64,000 nt of DNA. It comes from a virus. The DNA lies in IMG/VR virus record IMGVR_UViG_3300032236_000747, positions 62,001 through 126,000 of that record. One strand, 5' to 3'. A program made the translations under genes and the position numbers. This document shows, piece after piece, positions 52,001 to 60,496 of this stretch. How positions within the stretch are numbered: the stretch's first letter is position 1; every line of letters begins with the position of its first letter. The notes under the pieces are model-generated. The model did no database searches and was not told where the DNA came from. It worked only from the letters and a program-made list of their open reading frames with translations.

Positions 52001-55000
52001 CATAAAAACTATCTAACACATTATCAACAACACCCTTTTGGAAGTTAAATGTCAATGTATCCGCAAACGGACTTAGCGTGATAACACTATTATTTGCCCA
52101 GTTTTGTGCACTCCAGTATAAGAATTCCTTGGCACTAAAATCCCAGTTTATAACTTGATTAAAATCACCATTGTATGTGTTAAACTCAAATCCTTGAGAG
52201 TGTAGCCATTGGCCATAGCCCATTAAGAAATCAAAGACTGCTTGAACATTATCAAATATAGTTCCGTATGAGATTTTTACAGGAGTAGTTTCAAATCTTT
52301 TAGCAGCAGAAACTTCAATGCCGCCTACAGTTGGCAAACTATCTAGCAGTTGATAATACGCTTGATTTAGTACTGCTGTTGCTATATTATTAGATATAAC
52401 TCTGTAATAGTTGTTTTGATAAAATACTACTTGGCCCGATTGATAAGCCTGGCCAGCTGTATATGTTAGATAAGTCTCACTCTGTCCGCCAACTTTAAAT
52501 GAAGGATCAGTTGAAGAGTGAATAGATTGGAAGATTGTAAAGAACAAATCTTTTTTATCATATCCCCTAACAACAAACTTGCCATTAGACTTAATAACAA
52601 TAACTCCGGATATTCCTAGAGATAAAATAGGATTACTTACATTATAATGTATATTATAGTTTTCGTTTGGTAAAAACGGCTCAGGATTTTGAGTTGCAAG
52701 ATTATATGAATCAACAATGATGTTTAGTTTGTCTTGGCTAACAAATCCGCCAACTTTATACATTAGATTAAAGTCGCCGTTTTCTAGTTGTTCTTTAAGA
52801 TAAGACAAATAGGTGTTTGATCTTTTCTTACCTATTTCTAAAACATAAACTCCGTAACCAGCAGCCCTTATAATAGATCCGTTAACTGTATCACCTTGTA
52901 ATAATACCCTTGCCGGGCTTATAAATTCATTAACAGAACTATAGGTGTATTGGCCGGCTAGATTTAACATCATTCGACTAGTATCAAATAGTTTATTAGA
53001 GTAATCTGCAGGTTTTGTTAACGCCATTAATATTTGCGCAGCAAATGGCCAGTTGCTGCTTCTACGCCATGCATTTTCAGCAGGCCCCCAATCTCCAAAT
53101 GACCAAGATTGTGCTTGATCAGGAATATAATCATTTAAGGCAATACCGCCCCATTCTCTTATATCCACAAGATTTCCGTGTTCGTCTACAGGAATAACCT
53201 GACTCAGCCCCGGACGAACATATAATGTATTGTATCCAGCAGTAGGACCTTGAGCAATAAATCCTGCTTCTAGATCATTCCACAGTGTTGTATTGCCAGA
53301 TGTATAAGGTGCTGGACCATATTGGTTATCCCACCAATCTGGTTTCAAACTAAATCCTAACATTTCCCACGGTGTTAGATCCGGTCTGTCGGTATCAAAA
53401 TAGTATTTGTAAATAGATCTCCAACTACCTGTAAAGTTTCCACCGAACAGATAATCAGTTGATGATTTATAGTTGTATGTTTTATGATTGTTTATATCAT
53501 AGGTAAGGTTGTCTTCGTAGTTAACACCATATACTGATTTCCATTTAATGAATAAATCTTGTACAACGTTATAGGTATCACTGTAAGAAAATAGTTCTTT
53601 GCGGAATCGACCAGGTAGTACAGAGTTAACATCAAACAAATCAGGATTGTATGTTACTTTAATATTATTAAAGATACGTGTTTCAAACTCTATGATAATA
53701 TCGTCTCGATAGTCATTGAACGCAACTATAATACTTCCGTCGTGACCTTGTATAACCCATTGAGCATCTCCTGCGTATGAGTTATCTAGATATTTTGTTG
53801 GTTTAAACTTAGGATACAGGCCTAACTTAGAAGGAGTGGGAGATATGTAACACCCGTCAGTGTTTAGATATTCGTTGATAAGAATCTCGTCGCCTGGATT
53901 TAAACTAATAGAAACATTAATGACAGGATCATATAAATCAAAGGTGTAGTCGAATCCTTGTAATAGTTGAGTACCGTTCAAATAAACTAATATAGCTATA
54001 TTAGAAGGTGTTGTTATATCAAATACAGAACTGATAGAATACGCTGTATTTCTAGAATCCGTTACTGTATATCTTCTGATCTTTTTATCTGTTCCATAAG
54101 GAACCATATCACTTAGTAGATAAGGGAATGTAATATTTTTATTTTCATTAAGATATGCCAGCGCATAATCAACAGCATCAGCTGGAGTATATGAACTAGG
54201 AATATCCATTATAGCTTTTAAGAAGTTTAACTTAAACAGATTGTAATCATCACCTGCTACCCTTATTGCGGTAACAGCACTATGTTCTTGATCACTGATA
54301 AAATATTGTGCAAATGACAGTGAATTTTTGTTAATAATAAATCTAGACCCATACTTGCTTACATTGGCTAGATCACTTAGATTGCTAGAGCCCGGGAATG
54401 ATCCAACAAAGTCCGGATCTCTATTAACCATGTCTTGAACATGGTTTACAACTTCACTTAATGTAAACTGACTTATAGAATCGTTTAATGGATTATTAGT
54501 AAGGTTAATAGGGGCTTCATAAATTCCTGTACCATTAGGAGCGGTATTAGAATATAGATTTAATAGAACTCTATGTCCACTTGTAGATTTAGATAAAGGT
54601 GTTACAAATGACACAGCAGCAGTGCCAGTTGTAGAAGTAATAATAGAAAAATCTGATCTTAAATACTTCTTGTCATTGACAAATACATCTGCTGTAAGGT
54701 CTGAAATAAATCCAGGATTATCAAACACCGTGATTTCTATGCTTGCTGTTTGATCATAAACTACTTGGAATTGTTGAACCGCTAGTTTATATTCAGCTGC
54801 CTGGGTCCATACATTAATATATTCAACACCATTTGTTTTGTTATGTACAAGATAACCCGAGTTAACAGCTATAGAAAAACTAACGTTTGATACCACATTT
54901 ATGAAACTATCATTCATAAAATAATTGTCAAACAGGTATGTACTTGTTAATGCTTCGCTACTATAACTTAATGGGAACCCTAATACTGTATCAGCAACTC

Positions 55001-56729
55001 CTGTTCCTACAGCATATCCAAAAATCTTAGTTCCCTGGAAGTTTCCGTTGTACGCACTGCTTCCAAAACTATATCCATTAGAATCAACTACGTCAAACAA
55101 CGGAGCTTGATTTACTGATTTATGTTGTTGAGATTCTATCCACGTATTCGAAGATGTAAGATGCCAAGTAGTTCCTGCGTAGTTAGTACCTTTGATTATT
55201 ACAACTGATGCGCTTTCTGGAGGAATATTATCATCAGTAGCAATCAAACTTATTGATTGACTATAGAAAGGATCATTTTTGTTTAGTTTTACATTAACAA
55301 AATGTACCTGATATATACGACCTCTTACGTCCGGATCGATGTCAGCATTGAATATTACTCTATCACCTTCTTGTAACAATACACCATCTACCCAATAATC
55401 GTAACTATTTTCAACCTTTGAAAAGGCATCAGTGGTTGTATTATCAATGTGATCTACTGGACGTATACCTACACTTCCGTAGTTAAACAACTGTAAACCT
55501 GGTTTAAATTCGATAATAGGCCTTTTTGCTATATTATCAACCGGTGTTACAAACTCAATATTATTAGCTGTTGCAGATGTCTGTATTACATTAACATGGA
55601 ACCACCTATTGTATCTAGACCAAGAGTTTAGATCGGCACTAGATCTATTAATAGTAATGTATTCAGGAGTTAAAGGAATATTTTCAAAATCGTCAAACGG
55701 GAAATCGTCAAACGGTTCTGCATCAAAGTTATCGTCGTATTGATCAGCAATGGATTCGGGAGTCTTCAATATAGAAAAGTCAGTAAGGGTAATAGCAGAG
55801 CCAACATTTTCAACGATAAACTTTTTACCTGCATAAGAAGAAGGAAATACATCGCCGCCAAATGCTACAACAAGCCCGTTAATAAACTTGATACCAGATG
55901 CAGATGTATAAGCAGACTTGCCTAGGATTTCAGTTTCAACATTTATAGAACTATTTTCTGTGATTCCTTTAATAACAAACTGTCCGCCGGCTATATTGCC
56001 TTCAGTGGTATTATAATATAATATGTTAGGAGTAAAAGCAGTAACAGTTACAATTATTTGTCCTTTTTTAATACCGTTATTCTGAATGTCAGTATTATAT
56101 AAATCATTAGGACCGGCTTCTCTTCCTGTTTTGATATAGACTGGATACTTGCTGTCTATATTAAAAACATAAGTGACTCCTCTATATAATGTTATAACAG
56201 GGTCAGGCGTTAGACCGTCAGGTGTAAACACAAAGAAGTTACCGTCGTCAGTGTTCTTAATTGTATATGTGCTGGTTATTTCTTTTTGTATTCCAGTTAT
56301 AGTCACAGGAACAGGTCCTGTAGGTAACCAATAATATTGGCTATAGTTTACAAACTTATCCCAATCTACTTTTGGATCATAACTATAAAAATCTGGTCTA
56401 AACAACTTGTCTAGATTGGAAACGTCACTGCCGTAAAAACTTAGTTGATTTACTAAGTCATCATACCCGTAGGCCTTGGCAATAGAAGCATCGAGGTTTT
56501 TAATAACCAATGAAGGTAGTAACTGCGAATGATCCCTTAATGGTTCGTTTTCGCTTAGGTAAACATCTTTGTTTGGATTATAGTTAGGGCTTAGTTTGCT
56601 TCCTACATAGGCATTTAACCTATCAACGCTGGCAGGCTGTGTTAACTGATCGATTGTACTTGATAAAAATTTACTGTTCTTATCTGTTTGATAATATGAA
56701 GGAAGTAAATTTACTGACTGTCTAGCCAT
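42990..56729 (-). CDS. Giant baseplate-wedge-associated structural protein, 4579 aa
   Basis: This 13.7 kb gene is the largest in the window and sits where T4 has gene 7, after gp6. It begins MARQSVNLLPSYYQTDKNSK, a start I recall in other marine phage baseplate proteins. Segments include an early cupredoxin-like beta region (YRGVTYVFNIDSKYPVYIKT). About residues 2080-2700 contain FG-GAP-like repeats (SAANYND; IGAPGVTNNSRHSGEVYMYN; AVSAPGINTGTGAVYIY; VGNPDVSAASSAYGSVHIW) predicting a beta-propeller. Near 3100-3170 and 3460-3535 are repeats with G-x-GY-x-x-x-P-x-V-x-I. There is no catalytic motif. It probably forms long baseplate arms or adhesins. The function of the extra domains is unknown. 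Confidence 0.85.
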   Translation of the reverse strand: MARQSVNLLPSYYQTDKNSKFLSSTIDQLTQPASVDRLNAYVGSKLSPNYNPNKDVYLSENEPLRDHSQLLPSLVIKNLDASIAKAYGYDDLVNQLSFYGSDVSNLDKLFRPDFYSYDPKVDWDKFVNYSQYYWLPTGPVPVTITGIQKEITSTYTIKNTDDGNFFVFTPDGLTPDPVITLYRGVTYVFNIDSKYPVYIKTGREAGPNDLYNTDIQNNGIKKGQIIVTVTAFTPNILYYNTTEGNIAGGQFVIKGITENSSINVETEILGKSAYTSASGIKFINGLVVAFGGDVFPSSYAGKKFIVENVGSAITLTDFSILKTPESIADQYDDNFDAEPFDDFPFDDFENIPLTPEYITINRSSADLNSWSRYNRWFHVNVIQTSATANNIEFVTPVDNIAKRPIIEFKPGLQLFNYGSVGIRPVDHIDNTTTDAFSKVENSYDYWVDGVLLQEGDRVIFNADIDPDVRGRIYQVHFVNVKLNKNDPFYSQSISLIATDDNIPPESASVVIIKGTNYAGTTWHLTSSNTWIESQQHKSVNQAPLFDVVDSNGYSFGSSAYNGNFQGTKIFGYAVGTGVADTVLGFPLSYSSEALTSTYLFDNYFMNDSFINVVSNVSFSIAVNSGYLVHNKTNGVEYINVWTQAAEYKLAVQQFQVVYDQTASIEITVFDNPGFISDLTADVFVNDKKYLRSDFSIITSTTGTAAVSFVTPLSKSTSGHRVLLNLYSNTAPNGTGIYEAPINLTNNPLNDSISQFTLSEVVNHVQDMVNRDPDFVGSFPGSSNLSDLANVSKYGSRFIINKNSLSFAQYFISDQEHSAVTAIRVAGDDYNLFKLNFLKAIMDIPSSYTPADAVDYALAYLNENKNITFPYLLSDMVPYGTDKKIRRYTVTDSRNTAYSISSVFDITTPSNIAILVYLNGTQLLQGFDYTFDLYDPVINVSISLNPGDEILINEYLNTDGCYISPTPSKLGLYPKFKPTKYLDNSYAGDAQWVIQGHDGSIIVAFNDYRDDIIIEFETRIFNNIKVTYNPDLFDVNSVLPGRFRKELFSYSDTYNVVQDLFIKWKSVYGVNYEDNLTYDINNHKTYNYKSSTDYLFGGNFTGSWRSIYKYYFDTDRPDLTPWEMLGFSLKPDWWDNQYGPAPYTSGNTTLWNDLEAGFIAQGPTAGYNTLYVRPGLSQVIPVDEHGNLVDIREWGGIALNDYIPDQAQSWSFGDWGPAENAWRRSSNWPFAAQILMALTKPADYSNKLFDTSRMMLNLAGQYTYSSVNEFISPARVLLQGDTVNGSIIRAAGYGVYVLEIGKKRSNTYLSYLKEQLENGDFNLMYKVGGFVSQDKLNIIVDSYNLATQNPEPFLPNENYNIHYNVSNPILSLGISGVIVIKSNGKFVVRGYDKKDLFFTIFQSIHSSTDPSFKVGGQSETYLTYTAGQAYQSGQVVFYQNNYYRVISNNIATAVLNQAYYQLLDSLPTVGGIEVSAAKRFETTPVKISYGTIFDNVQAVFDFLMGYGQWLHSQGFEFNTYNGDFNQVINWDFSAKEFLYWSAQNWANNSVITLSPFADTLTFNFQKGVVDNVLDSFYEYSIFAADGSTIPVSNISITRSSGTISIKTAGSTQGIFFARLNLVQKEHVLIFDNTTVFKDVIYDRASGYRQLRMKLIGFKTSSWNGDLFSPGFVYDNVSIEQWSPYKSYMPADVVQYVGKYYSAAKKITGSATFDFAQWFLLPKAPTAKLIPNFDYKINQFEDFYSLDIDNFDRSQQKMAQHLTGYSPRPYLDNIFADATAQYKFYQGYIKEKGTLNSIIKLEKAGAANMLGTIDIYEEWAFRAGAYGGYSTYNEIEFPLRETDFIENSQAIQFIPSKPAAPNEIISYVQPMDMPIYPVGYSSTQTFATSTGTFSSNEMIYPYAGYPRLDDVKYTFTKMSDLLTTDNSTFNEGDKVWIGFDNNDWGVYRYTRTQSYAISATAAGNTIVFNTKAPHGLQIGEYVSVTKFEASLDAFYTVSDVPSLTSFTVISSNYVPSKITSDGVLYHFISSRYNNVDELSDIPFATAVLPNELFWVDNNGHDKWAVYKKADVYTDTIQPPFKRQLGEEFGYGVTKRATSSTLFVSAANYNDIVRSPGSIFVYDINPLTGALSEITNFGLNSAQDQFRRGTGTYRVSFDPTPFGDSVFYDDTDDVVMVAASYASTGTTVTNNGVSLLASTASGVVKVSGIFRQNARGGLNHELTYNVLNNPGAYPNYSRFGASLFVQASLTNKTVLIGAPGVTNNSRHSGEVYMYNMYVNPHPIYTNVTGTGTTFYSNLTGVTAGSPGALSSFNVMTLTGQPYRVMMVNSGTSYLVNSTITIAGANFGGTSPTNDLVITVTGVNGLGNITTFTSAGTVYKGTSATFTVSFSDYKYIVTLTNTGTNYNTTSRLEITGDNLGGRAPDNNLDIVIDGVNNNGSITSYYTTGSFSAYKAFSMPYIGKLQKPIPYTVGAEFGYSIVGSRNGSVIAVSAPGINTGTGAVYIYTATNGTYAYTQVLDPTTSTSVRSNFKNANSYQDRLGSAMAINDNGTHLFVASSNMTDGVTQKGKVGVYEWNGNNFEFLQLIDNPAVSAVNFGQAITVTPAADSLVITGQGNPFFLSVTFDGGKTTFDNLSCQFGQIIKQAGSAYLYERYNKKFVFVQELINSTVDQGGNYGFSAVMDNNTVYVGNPDVSAASSAYGSVHIWNKISTATSYSSFRNQSDLVDLSLIDKSFTVDTLKEQVVDYLDIVDPVKGRLAGLAEQELKFKTPYDPAFYNRGTSAVVVDEYNFWESDHVGEVWWDLSTVKYVWYEQGETLYRKNAWGKQFPGSSIDVYEWVETTYTPSQWATLSNTSAGSSLGITGYPKFADDSVYSSKQIYDSGTGQFTTLYYYWVKNKTTVPSNTSRKISASEVASIINDPVSYGLEYVSILGPDSVAVVNYKSRLIGDRINLNLGYDSVNTSINKHTEWILIQENNRESLPTPALTQKLFDSLIGHDSLGNRVPDPSLSKRQAYGIEYRPRQSMFVDRIAALRNLMDFTNNILLDLIITDNINFDNLNNKDEIPNILLGQYDQVVEDKLYLDRIVTNNFITAELSCEVTDGRITAISILNTGFGYLQAPTVTISDGTSSAKLKTVIDSNGSVVHVDILDRGNGFVTAPALIVRPYTVILNIDPEYNGKWSRFEWTGYNWLRAYTQSYDTTKYWTYIDWKSSDFNSAKPIAFAVDYVYETAQLSLSVGDYVKVQNGGNGNYIILRKIVSGSVGTFDADFDIVYSQNGTIKILDTVWNTVNTPYAFDEISAFDQTLFDQTPDIELASILKAIKDDLFTGDHILYWNQFFFAAVKYALTEQRSLDWVFKTSFVNVINQAGVLDQRTNYRFQDPTWYNDYINEIKPYHTKIRNYQVNYNIGESNNTPWDPSLTYNSDFDLPSYFDSSINTFTVVTTSSELLLQYPYKSWNDNHKYSVESISVGRSGDGYREVPVVTIIPAPGDTGSGATAQAYISNGGISFIKVLTSGQGYTVTPTVLITGGGNATLTTATAYAQLTNGLVRNNFIRMKFDRISTATSVGATFVTTTATTNGNDFEFDLDWAASPIKTDTSVYLNGLLVLKSHYTITNYTSVFNSLGTSYKKHHSKIALNYIPPTSSTLIVNYKKNIELYSAADRIRDYYNPTSGMFGKQLSQLMYGAEFPGTTVQGLDFSADYGFGDFNFGDSNFADAPADIFSLQVTTLKNTQTFVTADVKTAYLASSDSYVTTSTLKTVSTGTPINVYLESWGPLNPSLNSTTNVLLSSVRIDGASTSATNVLFVTPVGSGTAVSVTIPGSAFSTTASFSRVVFRTPDQNAAILSSDIDTVIDGGNVSTFNDGLFTTARGISPSDIIVDGRELFSPITSYAPEEVIPGQVQENLSIDVFTQEPQGSPLVITQLAQINGTTSTTVINLDLSPPSTSSVIVSYNSQYLTYGVDYSLDFAHDTLTLNQQTSTGILSITTVGVGGINLLGSAAVSVTGSFTSINSRHAYDTIGSIYVTVNGQTVYANTSTSLHYSFIADTNNRGLVNIYGMSTGTNLVQAWFFGPSYKAYSELKQQIINVDNTTSTFNLIQIPGVLGPFEEQTIVEVNGLRINPPDTTYYQVSNNQTSFVIHPNEISQPGIYSLSAIKVFRNGIQLNNSRDFLLEQPLNTILFNPNFLSNGDVLAIETYNNTDYSVDEKAGTITLTNPVNNGDLVNILTFTNGDASGIRTERFYATEANFYTMQRPILNENYIWVSVAGKPLIKDVDYAVSANGYTVQISINYQYNVGDIVLVTSINDTLADKTIGFKIFKDILGRTQFKRFSKTNSTSLARSLSITDTEIYVNNAGSLSTPNIAKNQPGVIFINSERIEFMTISGNVLSRIKRATLGTGANTVYSTGTTVVDMGIYETVPSLSKNLIQNIITTNTTTYNISAVNTSSNLISGDGININPNITSKNGLADQVEVYYAGILLNKTSTTYHYSSLGFDTGDNNSDIVVPPEFTINYNTKTGIASVELHLGPVSKAALVPGSRLTIIQRTDKTWYTVGKQTSLLEETTPQAAFLQSSLSGLPDKYQYEST

Positions 56730-56734
56730 TATTC

Positions 56735-59700
56735 TTATGCTCCTGTTGAGTTGGTTACGATAGAACCACTAGCTTGTAGTTGGCTGGCTGTAATAGCATC
56801 TATGATCTCAATGTTATCCACTGTTGCTCCGTTAATGAATATTTCATTACTTTGGCTAGTTATCTCATAAAGACTTCCGAATGTTCCTACCGAAGTAGGT
56901 ACTATAACAAAGTTTGTTATATCAGGAGTCAATGCGTTCATAACATATGTAGAAAGTTCACTGAAGTAAAAAGTATCGCCAAAGTTCCAGTTTTCTAAAG
57001 CAAAGAAGTTTTCAATGGCTGCTAAAATTCTAGTTTTTAGATTATTAGTACTGTTTGATATACTTGTGTTTTTAACCGCTTTAAATGTACCTTGTAGTGC
57101 AGGCTCTGCTTGATTTCCGAATAGTACTTTATAAACGGCAGGATGGAATACTAACTCATCGCTGATGCTCTTGATAGGATCAAGTACAGAACTATACAAA
57201 TCTGAAAGATTGCTGCTTGTAGGAGGAAGAGGTTCGATTCCTGTACCAGCAACAAGCCAAGATCTAAATGCGGTATCGTAGGTTGAAGTTAATAGATAGA
57301 TATCCATCAAGTTAGTTTTACTTGGATCTATTCTACGCTCTCTTCCACTATTGTGTATATACTGGAACTTTAATCCTGTTCTACCAGGATAAGCAAAATA
57401 TTTTGTGTTTAAAACAAATGCTTGATCAGCTTCGTCCCATGTTTGCATTACATTTAGATTTGAATTATAAAAATAATATATTGTAGAAGTTGACGGAGAA
57501 GTTACAGCCGAAGGATCTGGGTATGCAGAAAATAAACTAGGATCAGCCAGAGCAGTACTTACACCATCTGATAGATATTTAAAATATATAAAGTTATGTA
57601 GGTATCCGGTCTGTGGAGAAATATCATCAGGTAATACAATATTTTTAAATGCATCTGGATCTGCTATTCTTCCGGCATCGTTGACATCAAAATAACTTAC
57701 TATTATTTTATTAGGATCAATATAACCATCCGGTTCTACTATAGCACTGTCAACTTGCCATTGATAGTCCCTAGATAAACTTACTACAGAATTTGATTGA
57801 TTAGGATTGAACGTGCTTGTATTAGTTACACTTACCACTGTAGGAATAAATGTAACATATGAGTTATTTGTGACGTTAGACGACAGTGGATTAGAAAGAT
57901 TAATAATACCGTTGCTAATAGATGTAATCAAACTAAATCCTGTGCTAATAGAAGGATGAACAGCATAGTATTGATTTGCTGCTAGATTATTTTTAGCCCA
58001 TGCCGAGTTAACGTATAGCACAGGAGAGTTTATAGAATAACTAGTAGCGGTAGTTGCTGTAGTTACCGGAAGTATGTTAGTTGAAGTAGAGTTAACAATT
58101 TGTGTTGTAGCTAATGTCTTGTTTATACCTAATACAACAATTTGATCTTTGATGACAGTATCTGTTACAAAATCATAGTTTTTAGAAGTTGTATCTATAA
58201 AGAAAGCTGTTTGTTTTTCACTCTGGAAAATATAATTCAATGTTCTATAGTTAACTTGATAACCTGTATTATTCCATTGGAAGCTGATTAGCCAACTGTT
58301 ATCTTTTCCAACATTGCTAGTGTCTTGTTGGAAGTCTAAACTAAAACCAGACATTAGATCTAGGTTAGTATCTGTGATAATATACCAAGATCTAGATGTT
58401 GCGTCAAACGCAATTCCTAGATTTTTATTTTCAAAAATAATATCCACTATTTCATTTTGTATTGCGGTAGGAAGAGCATCTTCAAAAGCAGGAATCGCTT
58501 CAACTAATAATGATGATGAAGGAATTGGATCAGAAAATACAATAGGACCTGTTCCATTTGATAGATTGCCAGCGCCGCCATTTGACCCATCACCGTAAAC
58601 TGACTCAACCTGAGACCATATATAAGTTCTTGTGGTAGAATCTTGTGTATAAGTTAACGTATTGTTAGGTAAAAAGTATTGGCCTTGAGGAGGAACAAAC
58701 TTCACTAATGCGCCGGGCATTAGGTACTGTAGATTATTTCCACTGAAGCTACCCACAGCCGCAGGTGTGTTTGTTATTGTTACATAACCTGTAGATTGAT
58801 TTGTAGATTTTGTACTTTGATTCCAAATAGCGCCTGTTCCAGCTAGGTCTATCCTAGGATATTGATCTATATAAAAATTGTAAACTTCGGGGCTTATTAA
58901 TATAGACTTGATTTTATTTTCAAGAAGCCCAATAATATCAGTCTGGGTTATGAACTGAAATCCAAAACTGTGTTGCTTAAATTGCTTATAGATCATTCCA
59001 TCTGTAGCAAAGATGTTGGTGCCGCTATATTCTCCGCTAACATCAGTTAGTTCAAAGTATTTGCTGATGCCGCTAGCTGTTCTATTAATGCTGTGTATTT
59101 TTAAAATGTCTGTGCCAACATTTAAAGGAGCAATGTTATAGTCCTCTGCTGTGACCATTCTATTTTGAACATAATAAGTTTGTGGTGCTTTTAACTTGAT
59201 GTTAGCATCAGTTTCTGTGGCCTGACTATTACTAACTGTTTCTTGTAAACTTAATACCACTCTTAATGTGTTAGCTTGACCGTTTTTATTATTATAAGGA
59301 ATATTAACTGTAATATTCGATAGTTGATCTGGGCGGATAACATAACTTAGTCCGTTACTCTGTCTATAAAACACAGCAAAATCGCCTAAGGGCAACGCAC
59401 CAAAACTTCCGTCAGCAAAACTGAGATCAAACTGATCTTGGTCTCTAGTTAATACGCTATATACTGTTTTGATTTGACTGGTAATGCTGTTATAGATAAC
59501 ATTGTTACCAACTAAATCAGCAACCTTGGTCCATAATGTTTCGTAACTTCCATTTAATCCTAGTTGCCATAACCAAACATCACTACTGTTTGTTCCGCTA
59601 GCGTTAACTGAAATAAGTTCGTTAGGAACCGGTTGCTTAACGGTAAAGTTAGAAGTCGATAACTTGCCTTGTTTAAAGTTTACAAAAAATCCAGTATTAG

Positions 59701-60445
59701 CAGAACCATTACCTTGATTGTCATTTTTGTAGATAAAGCTAAACTGTGATCCTGGCTTTGGCGGTTCTTCGTAGATATAACCCTGTCCAGCAAACAAACT
59801 GCTGACAAGTTCAAAGTTCATTGTAGTTCCGTTAATATTGCTAGTAAAAGAAAATACAGGAACATCAGCGTTAGAACTATCAACGCGATATTGCTGTGTA
59901 TCAATGCCATCAATAACTGCCTCGTCATAGGGCCTACCAAAAATAACACCGCTAGGCATTGCACTGTTTAGAATAGTAATAAACTGTTCATACCAGTTGC
60001 TGTTCGTAGGATCGTTCCAGTTGATTATTTGATTAGATAAGTTGTATCCATTTGTATCGGTAACTACATCAGATGTGCTTATTGAAACTATTTTTAAAAA
60101 ACCACTAGCTGCGGTGTTTCTACTAGGATTATAGCCAATCAACTTTGCTAGACGTAGAATGCTATCGCGGCGCTGTGCGGTTTCTAAAAAGTTTTCACGT
60201 GCGTTTAAGTCAACACGGAAACTTAGATTTTGACCTAAGAAAGCAATAAGATCAACCAGTGCCAAATACTCACTGCTATCAGTATAATCGTTAAAATCTT
60301 CTGGATAGTTCTCTTGAAGATAGGATATCATTACCCTGCGAAGTGTTTCAAAATCGTAACTTTGAAACTCAGCATTAGGGTAGCTTTGATATATTTTTTT
60401 CCAGTCTTCGGTGACTAGGTACTGGTTAGTTGTTGATGGTATCAT
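56735..60445 (-). CDS. 6: Baseplate wedge protein, T4 gp6 type
   Basis: The 1236-residue protein shows the gp6/J family N-terminal pattern: DFETLRRVMISYLQENYP, EYLALVDLIAFLGQNLSFRV, NARENFLETAQRRDSILRL and YNPSRNTAASGFLKI. Another family segment is QTYYVQNRMVTAEDYN. gp6 forms the core of each baseplate wedge and the ring that holds wedges together. It is longer than T4 gp6 (about 660), with the extra length in the Thr/Asn/Ser-rich C-terminal half. It precedes the giant gene by 5 bases, and follows gp25 with a 51-base gap that holds a late promoter, matching T4 order 25-6-7. Confidence 0.92.
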   Translation of the reverse strand: MIPSTTNQYLVTEDWKKIYQSYPNAEFQSYDFETLRRVMISYLQENYPEDFNDYTDSSEYLALVDLIAFLGQNLSFRVDLNARENFLETAQRRDSILRLAKLIGYNPSRNTAASGFLKIVSISTSDVVTDTNGYNLSNQIINWNDPTNSNWYEQFITILNSAMPSGVIFGRPYDEAVIDGIDTQQYRVDSSNADVPVFSFTSNINGTTMNFELVSSLFAGQGYIYEEPPKPGSQFSFIYKNDNQGNGSANTGFFVNFKQGKLSTSNFTVKQPVPNELISVNASGTNSSDVWLWQLGLNGSYETLWTKVADLVGNNVIYNSITSQIKTVYSVLTRDQDQFDLSFADGSFGALPLGDFAVFYRQSNGLSYVIRPDQLSNITVNIPYNNKNGQANTLRVVLSLQETVSNSQATETDANIKLKAPQTYYVQNRMVTAEDYNIAPLNVGTDILKIHSINRTASGISKYFELTDVSGEYSGTNIFATDGMIYKQFKQHSFGFQFITQTDIIGLLENKIKSILISPEVYNFYIDQYPRIDLAGTGAIWNQSTKSTNQSTGYVTITNTPAAVGSFSGNNLQYLMPGALVKFVPPQGQYFLPNNTLTYTQDSTTRTYIWSQVESVYGDGSNGGAGNLSNGTGPIVFSDPIPSSSLLVEAIPAFEDALPTAIQNEIVDIIFENKNLGIAFDATSRSWYIITDTNLDLMSGFSLDFQQDTSNVGKDNSWLISFQWNNTGYQVNYRTLNYIFQSEKQTAFFIDTTSKNYDFVTDTVIKDQIVVLGINKTLATTQIVNSTSTNILPVTTATTATSYSINSPVLYVNSAWAKNNLAANQYYAVHPSISTGFSLITSISNGIINLSNPLSSNVTNNSYVTFIPTVVSVTNTSTFNPNQSNSVVSLSRDYQWQVDSAIVEPDGYIDPNKIIVSYFDVNDAGRIADPDAFKNIVLPDDISPQTGYLHNFIYFKYLSDGVSTALADPSLFSAYPDPSAVTSPSTSTIYYFYNSNLNVMQTWDEADQAFVLNTKYFAYPGRTGLKFQYIHNSGRERRIDPSKTNLMDIYLLTSTYDTAFRSWLVAGTGIEPLPPTSSNLSDLYSSVLDPIKSISDELVFHPAVYKVLFGNQAEPALQGTFKAVKNTSISNSTNNLKTRILAAIENFFALENWNFGDTFYFSELSTYVMNALTPDITNFVIVPTSVGTFGSLYEITSQSNEIFINGATVDNIEIIDAITASQLQASGSIVTNSTGA

Positions 60446-60468
60446 GGCTTTTCAAATGTATTATTACA

Positions 60469-60476
60469 TATTTATT
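60469..60476 (-). promoter_or_regulatory. T4-like late promoter for gp6 and downstream genes
   Basis: AATAAATA on the - strand, within ATCAATAAATAT, sits in the gp25-gp6 gap. Predicted start is near 60463, with an 18-base leader to the ATG at 60445. It matches the site before the last fibre gene over 12 bases. Confidence 0.6.
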
Positions 60477-60496
60477 GATACTATAAAGTAGGTATA

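Noticed and set aside
56735-60445. Reading the long gp6 gene as two genes or a frameshift fusion
   Set aside because: The frame is continuous over 1236 codons and the gp6 signatures are at the expected N-terminal part; the longer C-terminal half has no internal start signal.
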